DNA of 64,000 nt from Salinimicrobium sp049680855 (lineage in GTDB: Bacteria > Bacteroidota > Bacteroidia > Flavobacteriales > Flavobacteriaceae): NCBI RefSeq assembly GCF_049680855.1, contig NZ_JBMPGS010000002.1, positions 558,001-622,000 of the forward strand, read 5' to 3'. This document shows positions 1 through 8,598 of the stretch, one piece after another. Numbering within the stretch: the stretch's first letter is position 1; every line of letters begins with the position of its first letter. A program made the translations under genes and the position numbers. The notes under the pieces are model-generated. The model saw nothing but the letters and a program-made list of their open reading frames with translations. It was not told the origin of the DNA and searched no databases.

Positions 1-32
1 AATTTTAAATAAATCATCTTCATAATTTCTGA

Positions 33-236
33 TTATGAAGAAGGTATTGGCCGGTTATAATATTTCAATATAAAAAAGATGAGTAGAATAATTATTTCTG
101 GGGGGCAACAATTATTCTTTTGAGACTTTGGTCCTTTGGCCGAAGTCTCCTCATCGATTTTATCCCAATTAATTTTCAGCAAATAGAGGCCAAGTTTTAT
201 TAACTGAAGTTCCTGGCTGGAAATATGGATTTTCAT
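33..236 (-). CDS. small hypothetical protein, 67 aa
   Basis: A minus-strand ORF with an ATG start and a hydrophobic stretch near residues 47-58 (IIILLIFFILKYY). I recognise no domain. It stands alone upstream of a divergent oxidoreductase gene. It could be a small membrane protein or a chance ORF in an A+T-rich gap. Confidence 0.3.
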   Translation of the reverse strand: MKIHISSQELQLIKLGLYLLKINWDKIDEETSAKGPKSQKNNCCPPEIIILLIFFILKYYNRPIPSS

Positions 237-291
237 ATTCCGCCATTTGACTTATCTATAGCTGTTGCTTTTTAGCAATAAGTACATTGTC

Positions 292-299
292 TACATTTG
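292..299 (+). promoter_or_regulatory. -7 promoter element TACATTTG before the flavin oxidoreductase gene
   Basis: TACATTTG matches the Bacteroidota -7 consensus TAnnTTTG exactly. It lies 24 bases before the ATG at 323, which gives a short leader and supports 323 rather than the upstream TTG at 287 as the start. Confidence 0.6.
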
Positions 300-322
300 A
301 GGTACTAAAAATTAAAAACAAC

Positions 323-1414
323 ATGAGTCAAACATCAGGATTATTCTCACCTTTAAAAATAAAATCTGTAGAAATAAAAAATAGAATCACGGTTTCACCT
401 ATGTGCATGTACAGCAGTGAAGATGGATTTTCCAACAATTGGCACCTGGTTCACCTTGGCAGCAGGGCTGTGGGTGGCGCCGGATTAATTATTTCGGAAG
501 CGACCGCTGTCTCCCCGGAAGCGCGGATTACTCCAGATGATCTTGGAATCTGGAAAGATGAACACATTTCAGGATTAAAAGAAATTACCGCATTTCTCGA
601 AGAACAGGGAGCAGTTCCCGGAATTCAACTTGCACATGCCGGAAGAAAAGCCAGCACCACCAGCCCGTGGAAAGGCGGGAAGTTTATTACGGAAGAGAAG
701 GGAGGTTGGCAAACTGTTGCTCCCAGTGCACTTGCATTTAATGAAACCGATGCAACTCCCAAGCAGCTGGATCAAACCGGAATAGAAAAAATAAAAGATG
801 ATTTTAAAACAGCAGCAAAAAGGGCATTTGAAGCAGGGTTTAAAGTAGCCGAAATTCACGCAGCTCATGGATATTTACTGCACCAGTTCCTTTCGCCCTT
901 AAGCAACAAAAGAACCGATGACTATGGCGGAACTTTTGAGAACAGAATTCGCCTGCTTCTGGAAGTTTTGGATGCTGTAAACGAAGAATGGCCTTCTTCC
1001 CTGCCCCTTTTTGTACGTATTTCGGCGACGGATTGGGTTGAAGGTGGCTGGAATGAGGAGGAATCTGTGAAATTAGCCCAACTTTTAAAGGAAAAAGGTG
1101 TTGATCTTATAGATTGTTCATCTGGCGGATTGGTACCACATGCTAAAATTCCTGTGCAGAAAGGGTATCAGATAAAATTTGCTGAAAAAATTAAATCTGA
1201 AACCGGAATTCTCACCGGCGCCGTCGGCTTAATAACGACTCCGCAGGAAGCTTCCGAAGTTATTGAGAGTCAACAGGCAGATCTTGTGCTACTTGCAAGA
1301 GAATTTCTGCGCAATCCTTATTTCCCAATGGAGGCCGCACAGGCTCTTGATGAGGAATTAAAATGGGCGCCGCAGTATGAGCGGGCGAAAAGAATCAAAA
1401 GAACCATTGGCTAA
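323..1414 (+). CDS. old yellow enzyme family NAD(P)H:flavin oxidoreductase (YqjM/NamA-like)
   Basis: A TIM-barrel ene-reductase that uses FMN to reduce activated C=C bonds with NAD(P)H in the cytoplasm. Visible family features are SPMCMYS near the N-terminus (the redox-tuning Cys of the YqjM subgroup), AHAGRK, and HAAHGYLLHQFLSPL followed by NKRTDDYGG (substrate and FMN site). A terminal LAREFLRNPYFP is the FMN phosphate region. The length of 363 aa from ATG 323 is normal for the YqjM class. It is monocistronic as far as can be seen, with a -7 box just upstream. The physiological substrate cannot be inferred. Confidence 0.9.
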   Translation: MSQTSGLFSPLKIKSVEIKNRITVSPMCMYSSEDGFSNNWHLVHLGSRAVGGAGLIISEATAVSPEARITPDDLGIWKDEHISGLKEITAFLEEQGAVPGIQLAHAGRKASTTSPWKGGKFITEEKGGWQTVAPSALAFNETDATPKQLDQTGIEKIKDDFKTAAKRAFEAGFKVAEIHAAHGYLLHQFLSPLSNKRTDDYGGTFENRIRLLLEVLDAVNEEWPSSLPLFVRISATDWVEGGWNEEESVKLAQLLKEKGVDLIDCSSGGLVPHAKIPVQKGYQIKFAEKIKSETGILTGAVGLITTPQEASEVIESQQADLVLLAREFLRNPYFPMEAAQALDEELKWAPQYERAKRIKRTIG

Positions 1415-1543
1415 AAAAGAACGAAAAAATGTCACTTTTGGATTAGCAGGAGTTCAAAAATTATCCTTTTAACAAATCAATGAAGCCGAATTGCTGCGAA
1501 AAACTGTTATATTGCTGCCTCTGAATATAAAATTTAATAATTT

Positions 1544-2572
1544 ATGAAAAAAGTACTGTTTTTGGCTATTGCCGTGGGCATGGTTGGGTGCAAAGCCCAG
1601 CAGCCAAAAAGCATTGAATCTGCAGACGTAATGGAATACGCAAGCACAATTACGGCAGATGAATTGAAAAATCATTTATACACTTTTGCCAGTGATGAAT
1701 TCATGGGTCGTGATACCGGTGAACCGGGCCAAAAACTCGCAGCCGAGTATCTAAAGAAGGAATACCAGGAGCTGGGAATACCTTCGCCCTTAGGAGGAGA
1801 TAACTACTACCAGGAAGTACCTTCAACTGCTTTTCGAAGAGGGAATGTAAAGGATTCAGAAAATGTGCTGGCTTTTATCGAAGGAAGTACTATGCCAGAG
1901 GAAATCCTCGTACTTTCTTCTCATTATGATCACGTAGGAGTTGATGATGAAGGAAACATCTACAACGGTGCAGATGATGATGGTTCTGGAACCGTTGCTA
2001 TTCTTGAAATAGCCGAAGCTTTCATGAAAGCAAAGAAAGATGGTTATGGTCCTAAACGTTCTATCCTATTCCTAAACGTTACCGGAGAGGAAAAAGGACT
2101 TGTTGGTTCTAGATATTATACTGAAAATCCTGTTTTTCCATTAGAAAATACTGTTACCAATCTTAACATTGACATGATTGGTCGTATTGGAGAAGGTATG
2201 GAAAACAGCGGAGACTATGTGTATCTTATTGGAAGTGATAAATTGAGTACAGAACTACACAATTTAAGTGAAGAGGTTAACAGCAAATACCTGAACCTAA
2301 ACCTGGACTATACATTTAATGATGAAAACGATCCAAATCGTTTTTATTACCGAAGTGACCATTACAACTTCGCAAAAAATGATATTCCAATCATCTTTTA
2401 TTTCAACGGGGTTCATGAAGATTATCATAAGGCAACGGACACTCCAGATAAGATCGAGTACGACCTGCTTGCAAAAAGAGCAAAACTTGTATTTTTAACT
2501 GCCTGGGAAGTGGCAAACCGTGCTGAGCGACCATTTGTAGATAAACCAACACTTACCGAAGCAAGCGAATAA
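1544..2572 (+). CDS. M28-family zinc aminopeptidase, predicted lipoprotein
   Basis: A secreted metallopeptidase that releases N-terminal amino acids. The N-terminus (MKKVLFLAIAVGMVGC) is a lipoprotein signal with Cys16. The co-catalytic zinc ligands of the family are present in order: SSHYDHVGV (His), NGADDDGSG (Asp), TGEEKGL (Glu-Glu), NIDMIGR (Asp) and YRSDHYNF (His). The length of 342 aa is typical for single-domain M28 lipoproteins of flavobacteria. It ends just before a strong terminator and looks monocistronic. Confidence 0.9.
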   Translation: MKKVLFLAIAVGMVGCKAQQPKSIESADVMEYASTITADELKNHLYTFASDEFMGRDTGEPGQKLAAEYLKKEYQELGIPSPLGGDNYYQEVPSTAFRRGNVKDSENVLAFIEGSTMPEEILVLSSHYDHVGVDDEGNIYNGADDDGSGTVAILEIAEAFMKAKKDGYGPKRSILFLNVTGEEKGLVGSRYYTENPVFPLENTVTNLNIDMIGRIGEGMENSGDYVYLIGSDKLSTELHNLSEEVNSKYLNLNLDYTFNDENDPNRFYYRSDHYNFAKNDIPIIFYFNGVHEDYHKATDTPDKIEYDLLAKRAKLVFLTAWEVANRAERPFVDKPTLTEASE

Positions 2573-2596
2573 ACGGCTTTTCTTTAGGAAATTAAA

Positions 2597-2649
2597 AGGC
2601 TGCTTAATAGGGCTTTCCGCTAATGGAATGGCGCTTTTTTAAGCAGCCT
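2597..2649 (+). terminator. rho-independent terminator after the M28 peptidase gene
   Basis: Arms AGGCTGCTTAA and TTAAGCAGCCT (11 bp perfect) enclose a 31-base loop that can fold further. A run of T follows on the plus strand. Confidence 0.8.
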
Positions 2650-2764
2650 CTTTTTATGTATAAAATTTAGCAAATTTAAGGGTTCCAAAAATCATGGTTT
2701 AATTTGCTTTTTTTGGCAGTTGGTATGTAAGTCAATGCCTGGAAAAGGTGAATAAAATTACCTT

Positions 2765-3904
2765 CTAAAGATTTTTGAGCTGCAGTTTCCTTTTCTTCTT
2801 TTTGTAATTTCTCCCCCACCAAATCATGAATCCGCTAACGGGAAGCCCGGCGACAAAAAGGCTTACAAAAAAGGCAATAATCTTTCCTGTTATTCCAAAG
2901 AACTGGCCCGTGTGCAAGCCATAATTCATTTCCTGAAGTTTCAGGCCGGTACTTTTGTCACTGTAGAAATGTTCCTGCAGCAATTCTCCCGTTTCAGGAT
3001 GAAAATAAAAGTTGGACTGGTGGTGAAAACCGAGTGCTTCAGGATATGCCCCTGTAACTATGGGTGCATTCTGGCCCTGGTCCCAAACGAAATACATTCC
3101 GCTGTCGGGAAGCATTTCCACGGTTTTTGCAAAAGCAAGATCAAAGGCATTTATGCCATTTTTGGTACTTTTCTCCTCTATTTCCGGGGAAATGAAATCT
3201 GAAGGATATTCCTTTCCCAAATTTCCGAAGTAATAAAAGCTTTCATGCATCCATTCATATGAGAAACTAAGCCCAGTGAACGCAATGACCAGCGCGAGCA
3301 GCGAAATATAGACACCGGTTACCTGGTGCCAGTCGTAATTAACACGGCGCCACCGGGCTTTCCACTTGATCTGGAACTTATCGGAAACATTTTTACGCTT
3401 TTTGGGCCACCACAAGATGATTCCTGTGATGAGCATAAAAACAAAGATAATAGTGGAAATTCCCACAACCTGCTTCCCTATCTTCTCTGGCAGCAAAAGG
3501 TGCATGTGCAGGTCTTCAATGATTAAAAAGAAATCCTTTTCCAGGTTTTGAACATGCAATAATTCTCCTGAATACGGATTGAAATAAATGTGATGGGCTA
3601 CTCCTTCAATACTACTAAACACGTGCGCTGGCCGCTCCTTGTTCTGGTAGACGACCATGCTGGCTTCTGCTTCGGGAAAACCTTGTAAAACTTTACTCCG
3701 AAGTACAGAAGGTGCTATAAAAGCTTCATCCTGAGGTACCACTTTTCTCCAGTCGCTCGTGAAATCCCTTATTTCATCATGAAAAACAAAAATGCAGCCG
3801 GTGATGGATACAATAAAAACAATGAGACCAGAGGTGAGACCCATCCAGAGATGTATTCTCCCGATCCACTTTTTTATACTATTTTTTTTCTTCCTGTGTT
3901 TCAT
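2765..3904 (-). CDS. PepSY-associated TM helix protein (iron-uptake associated reductase type)
   Basis: Four predicted membrane helices: about residues 20-42, 138-165, 195-215 and 340-362. Two periplasmic PepSY-like regions lie between them, the usual layout of PepSY_TM proteins of about 370-390 aa. These proteins are encoded next to siderophore TonB receptors in many Bacteroidota and are thought to help release or reduce iron taken up as a siderophore complex. Here it follows the TonB receptor gene on the same strand with a hairpin in between. It is therefore probably part of the same uptake system but transcribed at a lower level. Confidence 0.85.
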   Translation of the reverse strand: MKHRKKKNSIKKWIGRIHLWMGLTSGLIVFIVSITGCIFVFHDEIRDFTSDWRKVVPQDEAFIAPSVLRSKVLQGFPEAEASMVVYQNKERPAHVFSSIEGVAHHIYFNPYSGELLHVQNLEKDFFLIIEDLHMHLLLPEKIGKQVVGISTIIFVFMLITGIILWWPKKRKNVSDKFQIKWKARWRRVNYDWHQVTGVYISLLALVIAFTGLSFSYEWMHESFYYFGNLGKEYPSDFISPEIEEKSTKNGINAFDLAFAKTVEMLPDSGMYFVWDQGQNAPIVTGAYPEALGFHHQSNFYFHPETGELLQEHFYSDKSTGLKLQEMNYGLHTGQFFGITGKIIAFFVSLFVAGLPVSGFMIWWGRNYKKKKRKLQLKNL

Positions 3905-3952
3905 TAAAAAAAGACTGCCCGAAAGTAGTACAAATTTACTATTTCCGGGCAG
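3905..3952 (-). terminator. terminator/attenuator between TonB receptor and PepSY genes
   Basis: Arms CTGCCCG and CGGGCAG at 3915-3921 and 3946-3952 have further pairing inside. On the minus strand a T-run follows and runs up to the ATG of the PepSY gene at 3904. It probably reduces readthrough from the receptor gene. Confidence 0.7.
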
Positions 3953-3971
3953 CCGTTTAACTTAATCCTCC

Positions 3972-6452
3972 TTAAAACTTGTAGGTAAGACTGGCCATTA
4001 CATTTCGGGGAGTCTGAGGGTTAATGGTAGACCACCCATTGTAATATTCTTCATCTCCTATATTGTTCAGCTTCACATTAATTGAGTATTTCTGCACGTT
4101 ATAGAAAACACCTGCGTTAAATACAGTATAAGAAGGCAGGGTAAACACTCCGCCCAATTGCCTGTTAAAAATCATGTTTTCACTTGCGTAATTTCCGCCA
4201 AAACCAAAACCAAAACCTTTCAGATTTCCTGAAGTAAATCCATAACTCGCCCAAAGGTTCGCCGTATCAACAGGACCTGCAGATTCAGGCCTTCTTCCGA
4301 GGAAATCGGTTTGATCAGACACTGTTAATTCACTTTCGTTATGACTGTACCCGGCGATGATGTTGAATCCTTTAAAAGGGTTGGCTACAAAATTTGCTTC
4401 AAATCCTCGGCTATATCGCTCTCCATCCTGAACATAGAAAAAAGGTCTTCCCGTTTCTTCCATTACAATATTAGAAACCTGAATATCGTAGTAACTAAAG
4501 GTAGCAGCCAGCCTGTTATTCATAAGGCTTAATTTCGTTCCCACTTCTACCTGTTTCGCTCTTTCGGGATCAAAGATTACAGTAGTAGTTGCTCCTGTAG
4601 TTGGATCTCCCTCTTCCTGTGGTGCAACATTGGTAAAACCATCCATATAATTAGCGAAAATGGATATTTTATCATCCAATGGCTGGTAAACAACTCCAAA
4701 CTTTGGGGAAAGTGCTGTTTGGCTATTGTTGTCATTTTCAAAGTGGTCAACCCGCAAACTGGCCATTACAGACAGGTTGGGAGTGAAATTAAGAACATCA
4801 GAAACGTATGCGCTGTAAATATTCTCTTCAGTAGTATTATTATTGCGATTGCTGTTGGCAAGAAGTGCATCTGCACCTGCAGCAGAAAGAATCCCACTGT
4901 CATTATCTGTAATATAAGCCGAAGGGTCATATATTCCGAAGACGCTTTCATTTACATTTTGAAGAGTCGCGTCTCCTATGTAGATGTTCCCGTTTGCCAC
5001 ATAGCCTGAGCCGTTGTCAATCACCTGGCGATTAAAATAATCCAATCCTGCCACCATACGGTTTCTCATTCCCAGAAATTCAAAGTCTCCCACGAAATTC
5101 TGTTGGATATCTGTCGTAAGAGTAGTCGAGTTTTGATCATTCATATAGCGGGTAAGCACAATTCCCTCATTAAGATTTGAAACACTGCCTTCCACTTCTT
5201 CTCTCCCCTGGTAGAAACGTGTTGTTTCATATAGGTAAGAATAATGACCAAGAGATTTGGCAGAACCTCTTGAGATCACAGTTTGAGAAGTCCATTCGTC
5301 AGAAAGTTTATACAACATTTGTCCCTGCAGGCTAAAAGTTGGGTTTTCAATAGTCAAATCATTACTGGTGTATGAACGCTCAGGATCATATCCCAGCTCT
5401 TCTATATTATTCACACGTAATGGCGCGCCACGGTCTACAAATAGCATTGTAGGATTGGTGCTTTCACTGTCATAAAATTCCGTATTTACGTAAAAAGACA
5501 AGCGATCGTTTACTTTATAGCTAAACGAAGGAGCAACAAACAATGACTTCTGGAATCCTGCGTCCTGAAAGCTGTTTTCTGTATGGTAGGCAGTATTTAT
5601 GCGCATTGTTATATCTCCTTCTTCATCAAGCGGCGTATTAATATCTGCAGTGATTCGATTAAGCCCGAAGCTACCCATTGTATAGGAAATATTTCCTCCA
5701 AAGTAAGCATATGGCTTTTTAGTGACTATGTTAATGAGTCCACCGTAAGATATAAGGCTGCTTCCATAAAGAGTACCTGAAGGTCCTTTTATCACCTCTA
5801 TACGTTCTATGTTAGCAGGATCGGGGCTGGCATTGGTAAGGCCGGGCAATCCATTGACCAGTGTTGGTTGCACCGCAAAACCTCTAAGGGAAAAATATCC
5901 TGCACCGTCATTACCACGTCCGGTTGATTCCCATAGTTTACTAATACCTGAAGCGTTTTTAATTGCATCATCAAAATTAGTGACAATTTGCTGCTCCATT
6001 AATTCGGCTGTAATGGTATTATACACCTGTGGGTTCTCAATATCTTTTAGAGGTAATTTGGCCACGAAATCACTTTTAGGTCGGGTGAATTCATTGATAT
6101 CCCAGGTGGCGCTAATGACCACTTCATCCAGTTCCTGCTCATCATCCTGAAGAACAATGGCTGGAAGACTTACCGTCTCGTTTGCCGGTAAAAATACTTC
6201 CAGTTCTTTTGCTTCAAATCCCATATAGCTAAAGCGTATTAAACGGTTGCCCGAAATGATTCCCTGAAGCAGGAAGCGGCCATCTAGATTAGAATTTGTT
6301 CCCGCTGTGGTACCTACTACTTTAATATTGACATTGGGGATAGGCGTTCCATCCTCTGCTAGAATTTGCCCGCGCAAATTACTGGTGTTTTGTGAAAATC
6401 CCAGTTGAACCAGGAATAACAACAGACTTAAAACAAGGTATTTTTGCTTCAT
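3972..6452 (-). CDS. TonB-dependent siderophore receptor
   Basis: An outer-membrane gated barrel that imports ferric siderophores with TonB/ExbBD energy. An N-terminal signal peptide ends LGFSQ. It is followed by a carboxypeptidase-regulatory-like beta-sandwich (about residues 25-105) typical of Bacteroidota receptors. A plug domain follows (residues about 130-240), with FSLRGFAVQPT and RIEVIKGPSGTLYG as in FhuA/FpvA-type receptors. The 22-strand barrel ends in Phe (LTYKF). The length of 826 aa is normal. It pairs with the PepSY protein downstream. Its promoter carries two copies of an inverted repeat that also marks the prophage late promoters. Confidence 0.93.
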   Translation of the reverse strand: MKQKYLVLSLLLFLVQLGFSQNTSNLRGQILAEDGTPIPNVNIKVVGTTAGTNSNLDGRFLLQGIISGNRLIRFSYMGFEAKELEVFLPANETVSLPAIVLQDDEQELDEVVISATWDINEFTRPKSDFVAKLPLKDIENPQVYNTITAELMEQQIVTNFDDAIKNASGISKLWESTGRGNDGAGYFSLRGFAVQPTLVNGLPGLTNASPDPANIERIEVIKGPSGTLYGSSLISYGGLINIVTKKPYAYFGGNISYTMGSFGLNRITADINTPLDEEGDITMRINTAYHTENSFQDAGFQKSLFVAPSFSYKVNDRLSFYVNTEFYDSESTNPTMLFVDRGAPLRVNNIEELGYDPERSYTSNDLTIENPTFSLQGQMLYKLSDEWTSQTVISRGSAKSLGHYSYLYETTRFYQGREEVEGSVSNLNEGIVLTRYMNDQNSTTLTTDIQQNFVGDFEFLGMRNRMVAGLDYFNRQVIDNGSGYVANGNIYIGDATLQNVNESVFGIYDPSAYITDNDSGILSAAGADALLANSNRNNNTTEENIYSAYVSDVLNFTPNLSVMASLRVDHFENDNNSQTALSPKFGVVYQPLDDKISIFANYMDGFTNVAPQEEGDPTTGATTTVIFDPERAKQVEVGTKLSLMNNRLAATFSYYDIQVSNIVMEETGRPFFYVQDGERYSRGFEANFVANPFKGFNIIAGYSHNESELTVSDQTDFLGRRPESAGPVDTANLWASYGFTSGNLKGFGFGFGGNYASENMIFNRQLGGVFTLPSYTVFNAGVFYNVQKYSINVKLNNIGDEEYYNGWSTINPQTPRNVMASLTYKF

Positions 6453-6466
6453 TACTATTTCTTTGT

Positions 6467-6548
6467 TTATTTAGACTTATTATAGATAAGGGCAAAAGTA
6501 AGAAGCCTTTCTGAAACTGAAAAGCTTATTTAGAATTAATATGAATAA
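6467..6548 (-). promoter_or_regulatory. TonB receptor promoter with two inverted-repeat operators
   Basis: The minus-strand -7 box TACTTTTG lies at 6493-6500 (reads CAAAAGTA on plus). Box 1 at 6467-6489 overlaps the expected transcription start: arm TTATTTAGA, 5-base spacer, imperfect arm TATAGATAA. Box 2 at 6525-6548 lies upstream: CTTATTTAGA, spacer ATTAA, TATGAATAA. The left arms are identical to those of three prophage promoters; each right arm has 2 mismatches. Its position at a siderophore receptor suggests a metal-responsive repressor site, which is an inference. The rest of the gap up to 6688 shows only a tRNA terminator. Confidence 0.6.
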
Positions 6549-6649
6549 ATAATTTTAAGAAAATTCTAAGATTGAGATTGCCAACATATTAAGCCTGCAT
6601 TTTTTTCTATTTCTTAACCGAAGCCAACGCTTCATGATCAGAAATACCT

Positions 6650-6686
6650 AAAACAAAAAAAGCTCCTTGTTTTCACAAGAAGCTTT
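6650..6686 (-). terminator. original terminator of the tRNA-His gene, now stranded left of attL
   Basis: Arms AAAGCT...CTTGT and ACAAG...AGCTTT (6659-6686) form a hairpin with a TTTC loop. On the minus strand a T-run follows (A-run 6651-6661). It sits directly downstream of the displaced tRNA 3' fragment, as expected for the pre-insertion tRNA terminator. Confidence 0.75.
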
Positions 6687-6688
6687 CT

Positions 6689-6735
6689 GGGTGGAAGACC
6701 GGGTTCGAACCGGCGACCTCCTGAACCACAATCAG
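6689..6735. repeat. attL core, 47-bp repeat (3' fragment of tRNA-His)
   Basis: Identical over 47 bases to 61003-61049. It covers the anticodon arm, variable region, T-arm and acceptor 3' strand of tRNA-His on the minus strand. Beyond 6735 the sequence departs from tRNA, so this copy is a displaced fragment and not a gene. Confidence 0.97.
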
Positions 6736-6783
6736 AAGAACTATTCTTTATTTATAGTACCTAAAAAGAATTTTATATTTAAA

Positions 6784-6800
6784 TCGTACATTATTCGTAT
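6784..6800. promoter_or_regulatory. putative integrase arm-type site near attL
   Basis: TCGTAC and TCGTAT occur 11 bases apart about 50 bp inside attL. The matching arrangement TCGTAT and TCGTAC occurs at 60879-60895 beside the integrase start. Paired short repeats flanking the core are what arm-binding sites of tyrosine integrases look like. The assignment is inferred. Confidence 0.4.
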
Positions 6801-6822
6801 AATATGCGGTTTTCAACCTGTT

Positions 6823-7239
6823 TTAATCTCTAAAATCACGATTCAATTCGTACGTCAAAAAATAGTAAAAAAAGGCAGCTTTCTGACTTTTATCCATGGG
6901 GCGTTTTCCAGATAAATATAAACTCAATGAAGATTTATCAATGGCCATCTGCTTGATCAGATCATTACGTTTTATTCCGAACTCCTTCATTTTATTCTCA
7001 ATCCATCCCACCGTGATATCCTCCACATCTAATGAGTAGACCACAGGAACTATTTTAGCATCGGGAAAAACCTCACGTGCCCTGGAGATTAATTGCTTTT
7101 GATTTAAAATATAGCCGTTGATAAGCCGGGCCTGAGTGATCTTTACGCGATCTTCATCTATAACTTCTATTTCCAGGCCCATGCGCCGGTAATTTACTAT
7201 AGATAATTCTTGCTCCTTTATTACATTTAAAGTTTCCAT
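6823..7239 (-). CDS. XRE-like helix-turn-helix protein at the attL edge
   Basis: 138 aa from ATG 7239; the longer frame begins only at a TTG. The C-terminal 60 residues resemble an HTH (IKRNDLIKQMAIDKSSLSLYLSGKRPM), with the SGKR turn after the recognition helix typical of XRE regulators. The N-terminal half has no domain that I recognise. It forms an operon with the 114-aa gene upstream (41-bp gap) behind a 23-bp palindrome, so autoregulation is likely. It is the last prophage gene before attL. Possible roles are regulator, antitoxin or recombination directionality factor. I cannot choose among them. Confidence 0.65.
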   Translation of the reverse strand: METLNVIKEQELSIVNYRRMGLEIEVIDEDRVKITQARLINGYILNQKQLISRAREVFPDAKIVPVVYSLDVEDITVGWIENKMKEFGIKRNDLIKQMAIDKSSLSLYLSGKRPMDKSQKAAFFYYFLTYELNRDFRD

Positions 7240-7280
7240 AAATACGATTTTAAAAAGCAAGGGCGGGGAGACTTTCTCCC

Positions 7281-7625
7281 CTATTTAATTTTTATTTCTC
7301 TTAAATTAGTCAGATCAAAAATTGCAAGTTGTTTATTTTGCTTTGCAAATTCAATTGCTTTTTCCAATTCTGAATTTTTAAAGATTTTCACACTGTCGAA
7401 ATAGTAAAAATCATTCTCATTATTTAACCAACCTCCTATTGTTTTGCTGTTTTTTAAGGAGTGATTAATTACAAGCTCTAAGGCTTCTTTGCCGAAGCTG
7501 TTTTGCGTTTCGTAGTAAGCAACTACAATTCCAAATTTTACAGCTTTCATGGTTTCAATATTTAAAGTAAAACCGTCAGGATTGTTTTTTGAGTATTCCC
7601 AAACTCGGTCAATTAAATTTTCCAT
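7281..7625 (-). CDS. hypothetical 114-aa protein of a Bacteroidota mobile-element family
   Basis: Starts with ATG 7625. The pattern NPDGFTLNI, YETQNSFGKEAL, GGWLN, YYFDSVKIF, AIFDLTNL resembles a small protein family I have seen repeatedly on Bacteroidota plasmids and integrative elements, without a known function. It is co-transcribed with the HTH gene and separated from the phage late operon by a terminator, so it is likely expressed in the lysogen. Function unknown; a toxin, anti-restriction or superinfection role is conceivable. Confidence 0.65.
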   Translation of the reverse strand: MENLIDRVWEYSKNNPDGFTLNIETMKAVKFGIVVAYYETQNSFGKEALELVINHSLKNSKTIGGWLNNENDFYYFDSVKIFKNSELEKAIEFAKQNKQLAIFDLTNLREIKIK

Positions 7626-7694
7626 TTTTTCAACTTTTGTGTTAATCGTTATGTCAAAGAGCCCTTGCTGTTATTACTGATGTAAATATACAAC

Positions 7695-7717
7695 AAAGTT
7701 TGCTTAAAGCAAACTTT
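7695..7717. promoter_or_regulatory. 23-bp perfect palindromic operator before the attL cassette
   Basis: Arms AAAGTTTGCTT and AAGCAAACTTT around one central base. On the minus strand it is followed closely by TATATTTA, one base off the -7 consensus, so the palindrome covers the -33 region of the promoter for the gene at 7625. It is the natural binding site for the HTH protein encoded in the same operon (inference). The rest of 7626-7884 holds only a terminator. Confidence 0.6.
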
Positions 7718-7737
7718 TAAATAGTTTATTTTAATGT

Positions 7738-7774
7738 TTAAAAAAGAAAAACCCTGCCGTAAATGACAGGGTTT
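7738..7774 (-). terminator. terminator at the end of the late (fibre/lysis) operon
   Basis: Arms AAACCCTG (7749-7756) and CAGGGTTT (7767-7774). On the minus strand the hairpin is followed by TTTTTCTTTTTT. It isolates the attL cassette from late transcription. Confidence 0.85.
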
Positions 7775-7884
7775 CTTGTAGCTTATGGGTGTTTCGGGGT
7801 TCCAGGATTGCAAGGCGTATTACGAACCCTTGTTTGATTGCCTTGCCTAACTGCGTACTCACTACGGAATACAAAAATAGGAAT

Positions 7885-8598
7885 TTATCTCTTCCCAAAA
7901 ACACTCCTCAATCCTTCCCAAAGATCAAAACCTAATCCAACACCGGCATAAGGAGTGGCACCATAAACCGTAAGGCCGTAGCCTATCTGGGCATCTAGTG
8001 AAATCAAACCTTTGCTACTTTTAAAGGTATAGGAATCAAGACCTGTAGTTAAAACATAAGGATTAGAATTCACTGCTTCAATCCTGTATTCACTACTGAA
8101 AAGGCCGGTTTTCTTTTTTCCAATGGCAAAGGAAAGGGTATTAGGCACCGTCAAATTATTGATAGTAAGCCCGCGGTTTGTTGAGATCCCGGAAAGTGAA
8201 TAAAACTGAGTTGACTTTTCAAAGTCTCTGGAGAATTCCATAGGCACCGGAACTTCATACGGGACCGGAATAGAATCAATAATAGTCACCGTCGTAACAT
8301 TTCCGGCTGCATCTACATTCCGGAAATTCTTCACCAATCGCTTAAGCTGGCCCAGGCTATCCATTTTTTCAGAAAGCAATACTTCTAAAGCCTGTTTGCT
8401 GCCTTGAATAGCTTCTTTCTGTGCGACCTCTTGCCCTATCTCATTGTCATAATAAGAAATTGTGTCATTCAAAAAAGCCTGAATAGAATTCTTTTCCTTT
8501 CGTTGTTCCGCGGTTTTATCGCATTGCCTGAATAAAAGGAAAGCCAAAACTACCACGGCGGCATATAAAAGGATTTTTTGGAGTGGGATTGTTTTCAT
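7885..8598 (-). CDS. spanin-like membrane-anchored coiled-coil protein
   Basis: 237 aa. One N-terminal membrane helix (residues 8-24, KILLYAAVVVLAFLLF) is followed by a charged alpha-helical segment (about 30-95). The C-terminal region is beta-rich and ends with a glycine-rich AGVGLGFDLW stretch. It is the last gene of the late operon, after amidase and holin-like genes, the place and topology of an inner-membrane spanin (Rz-like). The C-terminal part is longer than in classical i-spanins, so the assignment is tentative. Its start overlaps the stop of the gene upstream (ATGA). Confidence 0.45.
   Translation of the reverse strand: MKTIPLQKILLYAAVVVLAFLLFRQCDKTAEQRKEKNSIQAFLNDTISYYDNEIGQEVAQKEAIQGSKQALEVLLSEKMDSLGQLKRLVKNFRNVDAAGNVTTVTIIDSIPVPYEVPVPMEFSRDFEKSTQFYSLSGISTNRGLTINNLTVPNTLSFAIGKKKTGLFSSEYRIEAVNSNPYVLTTGLDSYTFKSSKGLISLDAQIGYGLTVYGATPYAGVGLGFDLWEGLRSVFGKR

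Noticed and set aside
6667..6735. Second tRNA-His gene at the left end
   Set aside because: Only the 3' half is present; the D-arm and 5' acceptor strand are missing.
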